A stretch of 64,000 nt of DNA from Gnetum montanum (Eukaryota; Streptophyta; Gnetopsida; Gnetales; Gnetaceae), in the NCBI GenBank assembly GCA_015680685.1, contig MNCI01037709.1:266028-330027 (forward strand), written 5' to 3'. Made by a program: the position numbers and the translations under genes. Positions 58,806 to 64,000 of the stretch are shown piece after piece (within the stretch, counting starts at the first letter, position 1; each line of letters opens with the position of its first letter). The notes under the pieces were generated by a model. That model saw only the letters and a list, made by a program, of their open reading frames with translations. It did not search any database and was not told the DNA's origin.

Positions 58806-60264
58806 CCCCTATGCCTCACATTTTAAGGGTTGGGGCACTTTGGCATTTTGATAGGAAAATTTTGCATTTGGCTGGCATCTTCATCCAACAGTGGGAAAAA
58901 TTGACGATCTTCTAAGATGACTAGCACTATAGCTCACCTTGCACCATAAGCATGTTTGACATCTTGGCATACCTTAGGACACCTGTGGTCATCGGTGCGT
59001 GCCATCCAGCATACAGTTCATCACTTTGGCCTGTGAAACACTATGGTAGCCAACCTAGCAGGTTTAGACTCCATAACAATTGTCAGTTTCACAGCCTAGA
59101 CATCCCAGAGATTGTAACTACACTGCTATGTTGCTACTGTGCCTGCCTGTACATTGTGTATCGCTCTCGTCTTTCTTTCAATTGCTAAGCTCCCCTCGTT
59201 TGGGGTGGTGCACTTTTATTCTCAAGTTTTGTTATGTTTTCAAGCACTTTTTCTTTGACATTTAGCATAGCACTTGCGTTTTCTTACTATTTCGCATAGA
59301 TTCACACATTTACATTGCCATTATTAGGCCAAGAAACCCTACTATGCACTGGCCTAGCTGACCCCGGTGCCCATCGGTAACACCGTGTAAGCCCTTTAGC
59401 ACTTGCTTGATGTAGCATCCTATAAGTCCTTGTTTGATCGATAAGATTGTTTGGGGTACCCCATCTCCATTTCTAGCTAGGCCCTCACATGGGTTCATGA
59501 TTAGGCTATATGCCTGCTAACCTCTCGGTGTTCCAGCCACCGACATTTTTAGTTGTCATAGTTTTTTAGCACTAGAAGAAGGGCTATGCCATTCCTTCTA
59601 TGTTTAGTGGTAGTCCCACATTCTTTGTGCACCTGTGCTACTAATTTCAAGCTAGTGTAGATGTAACAACCTTATGGGCCTGTCACAATAGTAGTTGGAT
59701 CCTAGGCTAGTGCAGGAATTGTTTACAAGTCAGTTGGTGTAGATTGATCCCAGTTGTTGGTTCCCTTGGAATCCTATAAGATGAAAGACCAAGTGTATTC
59801 ATTGTGTTCAACTAAAACTGTAGATGCTCTAGAGAGTGTAGTAGGTTCTCAGTGAGAGTGTAGCAATCTCTAGCGTAGTGTGTGTAGCACCAAAGTTAGT
59901 TTTTTAGTAGTGTTCTTAGAGTTGATCATTCTTTGGCTAATTCTATGCTTAGCTAGTTTTCAATATTTTTCAGTAGTTATTTACTTGGATATTTTTCTAG
60001 CATTTTCTGCACTTAGCCATTTTCTACTTAGCATTGTAATTTTTGCATTTTCCCATAGCATCACAGCATGAATCCTACGTAGCCTTCAACCTCCACTCCA
60101 AGCATGGTTGTTGCCTGCCCTGTCTAGCAGGTGGCACAAGTTGACCACCCACTCAGTCTGGTGTTGGTACCATGGCAGTCACATAGAGTGGAACATCAAC
60201 TGCTTGAGTACATGGTACTCGATGATGAAAGTTACAACTTTTTATGCACAAAACTTTAGGTAGG
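58806..60264 (+). other. Probable LTR/leader region of the Ty3-type element
   Basis: No gene. Related agagtgtag motifs recur at 59830-59890. A primer-binding site was not recognised. Confidence 0.35.
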
Positions 60265-62170
60265 ATGTCCTTAGATAACCAGGAAATGGAAGAAAAATGT
60301 AGTTATGAGATCATACACTGAAATAGGATGGAATACCTCCCTACATCCAACGACTTTATTTCCCTTATTGATACCTTCTAGTGGCTCCTTGACCAACTCA
60401 TGCAAATGAGTAGGCTAAATGAGCATGATGCAACAATAGACTATGATGAGCCCTTACATGATGGGCAAGACGAGTTTGAGGCTCATTTAGAGAATAAGAA
60501 CCCCTTCTACACCTCCTTTCAGTAGCCCACCTCTAGTTTCATTTTGCCATGGTCTTAGTTGTTTGCCTTCATCAAGGTTGTGGCATCAACTTCGCCTCCT
60601 AGGTCCACACCCATGGTGGTAAGCCACCAAGTTTCGCACATACACTAGTGCATGGGAACATCTGCTGCCGTGCCCTTTATGATATTGAGATAATCTATGC
60701 AATCCTCCATGTTGGCCTCTATGATGCCAACACAACCTTACATGCACACAGTGTAGGTGTCTTAGCCATACATGAGCTAGGTGCCATACATTCCATGTAT
60801 CTCATTAGCATCACCTATGTCGGCCGATACTACTACCACATGATGGGCACCATCATTTATGCCCATGGCACAGTAGTAGCATACGCAGTAGTATCCACAA
60901 CAATTGTTCCATGTGGTCGCACAACCGACAGTAGGGCCGTGGACCACTGAAACGACGTAGTAGGAAACACAACTGACGTAGCCTGCCACATCCACCCCGA
61001 GCTTGGACCAAGCATTCTGGCTCATCTAAATGCTTACTGAAGAAGTCAAGTCACTTAAAGCTACTAACTCTAAAATGGTCCACATGATAAAATTCTAGCA
61101 GGATGACCCTATCGATCTTGCAGTCCCATCATTGACCTTGCCCCCTAAGGTCCAACTTCCCCACTTTACCAAATATAATGGTGAGGGGGATCCCAATGCC
61201 CACATGGTAACCTTTCACTCTAAATGTCTTCTTTTGCATGCATGGCTACATGCAATTATCCATGTCTTTGTCATGTCCTTAACTAGCAAGATGTTAGACT
61301 AGTATCACATGCTTTCTAGGGTCTCCATATCTTCTTTGGAGGATTTTCTCAGTCAATTTGTGACTTGGTTCAAGTACAACTTGAAGCTCGAAGCAACCTT
61401 AGACCAACTGATGGATATTAAGTAGGGTACGTTGGAGCCTATGCAAAATTTCATTGAACATTGGAATGTTGCACTCAATGAAATAGACAAGCCTATAGTA
61501 GAGATCCACCTATTGGCCATCTACAAGGGTGTGGTAAATGACTTCATCAAGTTGAAGCTGTACTACTTAGCCTTGCACTCCCTATGCCAAGCCTTTTCTC
61601 AAATAAAGAGCATTTAGGATGTGGTGGAGGCCAGCAAGGACCTTACCTATGTGGCTTGCAAAAATGCACACACAAAGAAGGAAAAGAAAAAAGGAAAGGC
61701 AACTGCAACCATTGCAGCGGTGGTCAATGACGCTAATCAGAAAAATGCTAAATCAACGGCCAAAGTGCCTAAGGCCCTAACTAACAACAACAAAGCATCC
61801 AGCTCTGGTGCTACAGCAAGCAACCAGTCCACACCATCGACGGCTATGGAGCAAACTACCTCGAGGCCAAACTTTTAGCATAAGAATCATTCAGATTATA
61901 CATCGCTACCCATCAAGCCATTTGAGCTCTTAGGCTAGCTGCTTAGTGCTGGGTGCATCGAACATAAGTAGATGTCTAAGGATGCTCACAAACACCATGA
62001 ATGCTACTGTGAGATCCTTAGAGACCCATCAGCAACCATGCTAAACAAACCCTTAGTTCCTAAAAACTTCAGGTTGGATTGGTTTTGCAACTACCATGAA
62101 CTGCTTGGCCATGATACAGATTATTGCTTAGCCTTATGGGATGACATAGAGCATATGATTAGTTAGGGTC
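60265..62170 (+). pseudogene. Ty3/gypsy gag remnant with TAG-dominated stops
   Basis: One continuous frame from ATG 60265 (MSLDNQEMEE) through a Gln-rich region (60890-60920), then the gag core: LPPKVQLPHFTKYNGEGDPN at about 61140-61200, the SISSLEDFLSQFVTWFKYNL helix, and the MQNFIEHWNVALNEI and VVNDFIKLK blocks. A Lys-rich basic region (61670-61850) and a Cys/His end (FCNYHELLGHDTDYC, about 62087-62130) follow. The frame never shifts but holds 25 stops by my count: 21 TAG, 2 TGA and 2 TAA. The structural domains show it was a retrotransposon gag that forms virus-like particles. Confidence 0.8.
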
Positions 62171-63610
62171 AACTACTCCTTGATAGTAATCCTATGCACC
62201 CAAAAAACTAGTTGATGAGGTCCACAAAGATCCTCTTAATGCTAAATATGTAGGCTATGTCATCAATGCCATCAGCATTGATGACAATGTGGAATTGGCA
62301 TAAGAGCCATTTGTGGTTTGCATGCCCTCGGGTAACACTAGGGCATCAACATCAACCAGTTTGAGGTCCCCCTTTGTCATCAGAGTACCACCTTGGATAC
62401 CCATGACACCCTTTGTGGTTAGGGCCTAGCAGCATGTTGTGGAAATAGCAACTCTGACACCGTTCATCATCAGGGTGCCATGACGTGCGAACTCCTCACT
62501 TGCTTGGGGCTTGATGGTGAATACTATGATAGGTTCTATCCAGCCAAAGTCTCATCTCGCACCTAAAAATAGGTAGTCTAGGTTGCAATCCAAGAGGCCT
62601 AATGAACACCTCGTCGAAAAGATGATTAAGAAATGCATAGAGTTAGGTCTAAAAAATCCTATCCCGTTGTTTACCATTCCCATGGCCTTATCATCTTAGG
62701 ACGCCACTACAAGTGCAAGCAACCAACAATCAAGCACTGAGGCTTGAAAGCTAGCTACATAAGCAAAGTCTAAATCCCCTCCCTGAGGGATCCATCTCTT
62801 GGGCTGCATGGAGGAGGTAAAGGCTAACAAAACAATAGACAACAGTAAAGAATTCCTAGACACATTGGCATAAGTTAAACAAGCTCTAAAGAAAAAGAAC
62901 ACATCTCTGAGCTTGTATGACCTAGTTATGACCTCCTATGCTCATTGTGAAGCATTATTTTACATGTTGACCTTCATTCCTATGAAGAAAGACATTCTAG
63001 TAGATGAATAGTTCATCCACGCTATGATGCTTCCTACGCCTTAGGAATCAGGTTCAACACCCCTTGTGTTTCACGATGAAGTGGTTAAGGTTGACCCTGA
63101 GAAGGGTCAAGTTGCCAGTGCACCAATGTTCATAACCATTCTTGTAGGGAAATGTAGAATTCACAAGGTGCATGTTGACAATAGGGCTGCAATTGACGTT
63201 ATCCCATTTCTAGTCGTTGACAAAGTCGGTCTTGCTAACTAGGTTAGGCCAACCAAAACGACATGTCTAAAATCCTTCAATGGATCACGCGTTGTCATGA
63301 GGTGAATGGTCATGATAGCTTTCATGGCACTGGAGCAATTCCCCCCTACAACTGAGTTTATTGTCATCGAAGAGATTCCTGGGTTTAACTTGATCCTGGG
63401 GAGGCTCTAGCTAGCCCACTTATGGGTCGTCTCTTCACCCATTCATCAAGAGATCCACCTTTCCTATGAAGGTGGAGAGGTAATCATACATGATGAAAAT
63501 GAATCTTCCCTAACCATTAACAATGTTGATACAGAATAGGGGTAAAAGGTAGAATTCCTCGTTGACACACCACCTATTGAGGATGAAAGCAAACCTTGTC
63601 AGGTATAACC
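62171..63610 (+). pseudogene. Linker and aspartic protease remnant of the Ty3-type element
   Basis: After one frame change near 62190 the reading continues with VDEVHKDPLNAKYV and a linker. The retropepsin domain follows: FITILVGKCRIHKVHVDNRA with AIDVIPF (63130-63220), where the usual D-x-G active site has become D-N-R-A. FIVIEEIPGFNLILGR comes near 63355-63405 (the I-L-G-R block that ends the fold). Stops are a mixture of TAG, TGA and TAA. No reverse transcriptase is reached before the window ends. Confidence 0.65.
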
Positions 63611-64000
63611 ATTTGAACAATTGAATGAAGCATGCAACCTCCCTGAGGAAGCGCTCTAGGCAAAATTTTCCTTCAAGAACACCAATGAAGGTCTAGGCAA
63701 GTATGGCCTTGTGCCTCCTAGGGCCAGGGCCTATGCACCTCCTAACCCACATTGAGCTAGGAAACAATTACATGATTAAGGCATCTCCTTAGTGTATCAT
63801 GTACTAGGCACCTACATGTCCCTAACTTTTGCATGTCTCGATCACCTCTTGCTTTCACTTGTGTAGTTATGTTTCACATGGTTGCTTGCATTTTGCATTA
63901 GTTATTCCATTTCTTTAGTTTATGCATTTTCATTTAGCCCTTTCATGCATTAGAAAACACTAAAACATAGAAAAAAAGAGAAAACCATAAAAAAAAAACG
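63611..64000 (+). other. Post-protease spacer, window end
   Basis: One frame (LPPRARAYAPPNPH) continues briefly and then stops accumulate. T-rich sequence and A-runs follow at the window edge. No gene is seen. Confidence 0.3.

Noticed and set aside
60648-61025. Frames of 100 (+) and 82 (-) residues inside the gag region
   Set aside because: They are off-frame shadows of the gag reading frame, which has clear domains.
1-64000. tRNA, rRNA or snoRNA genes
   Set aside because: None recognised by eye; no cloverleaf with A/B boxes or rRNA-like stretches were seen, though short ncRNAs could be missed.

Overview
This is a window of plant nuclear DNA. It has split genes with canonical GT-AG introns, plant-only families (heavy-metal-associated isoprenylated protein, jacalin-related lectin, plant class I oxysterol-binding-related protein) and dense, heavily decayed retroelements. 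A 4.6 kb first intron, RTE-type LINE tails inside introns and nested LTR elements suggest a large repeat-rich genome. A gymnosperm would fit, but that is inference. No organellar or bacterial genes are visible.

Layout. 1-1.2 kb: part of a jacalin-lectin locus on the minus strand with an in-frame stop. 1.4-8.8 kb: a truncated plus-strand LTR fused head-to-head to a minus-strand Athila-like element that carries only gag and protease. 8.8-12.3 kb: decayed L1-type and RTE-type LINE pieces. 13.0-20.7 kb (+): a five-exon gene for a probable plastid protein resembling DUF3598. 22.9-31.5 kb (+): a complete ten-exon oxysterol-binding-protein-related gene with an N-terminal PH domain and a C-terminal lipid-binding domain. 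32.5-33.1 kb (-): a complete two-exon HIPP gene with a CxxC metal site and a CaaX box. 33.6-36.4 kb: AT-rich tandem and direct repeats. 36.4-38.3 kb: subtilase pseudogene pieces. 38.3-52.2 kb: solo-type LTRs and a decayed Helitron (Rep/PIF1-like helicase plus an RPA-like gene). The RPA-like gene is interrupted by a second, structurally complete gag-protease element with two LTRs and a GTTGT target-site duplication. 53.1-54.3 kb: two tandem copies of an unidentified coding unit (-). 54.5-56.1 kb: opposed LTR fragments. 56.1-64 kb: an antisense decayed ORF and a second Ty3/gypsy-type element (gag and protease) running off the window.

The three expressed-looking genes are independent. One is a putative plastid protein, one a lipid-transfer/sterol-sensing protein at membrane contacts, and one a metal-binding prenylated protein. 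Everything else is mobile DNA or pseudogene. The most unusual material is the gag-protease-only element family with palindromic GATATC arrays upstream of its TATA box, its conserved small 3' reading frame, the TAG-dominated decay of the 60 kb gag, and the unidentified tandem unit at 53-54 kb. Exon limits were set by eye from GT-AG sites, reading phase and recalled family conservation; no database search was run.
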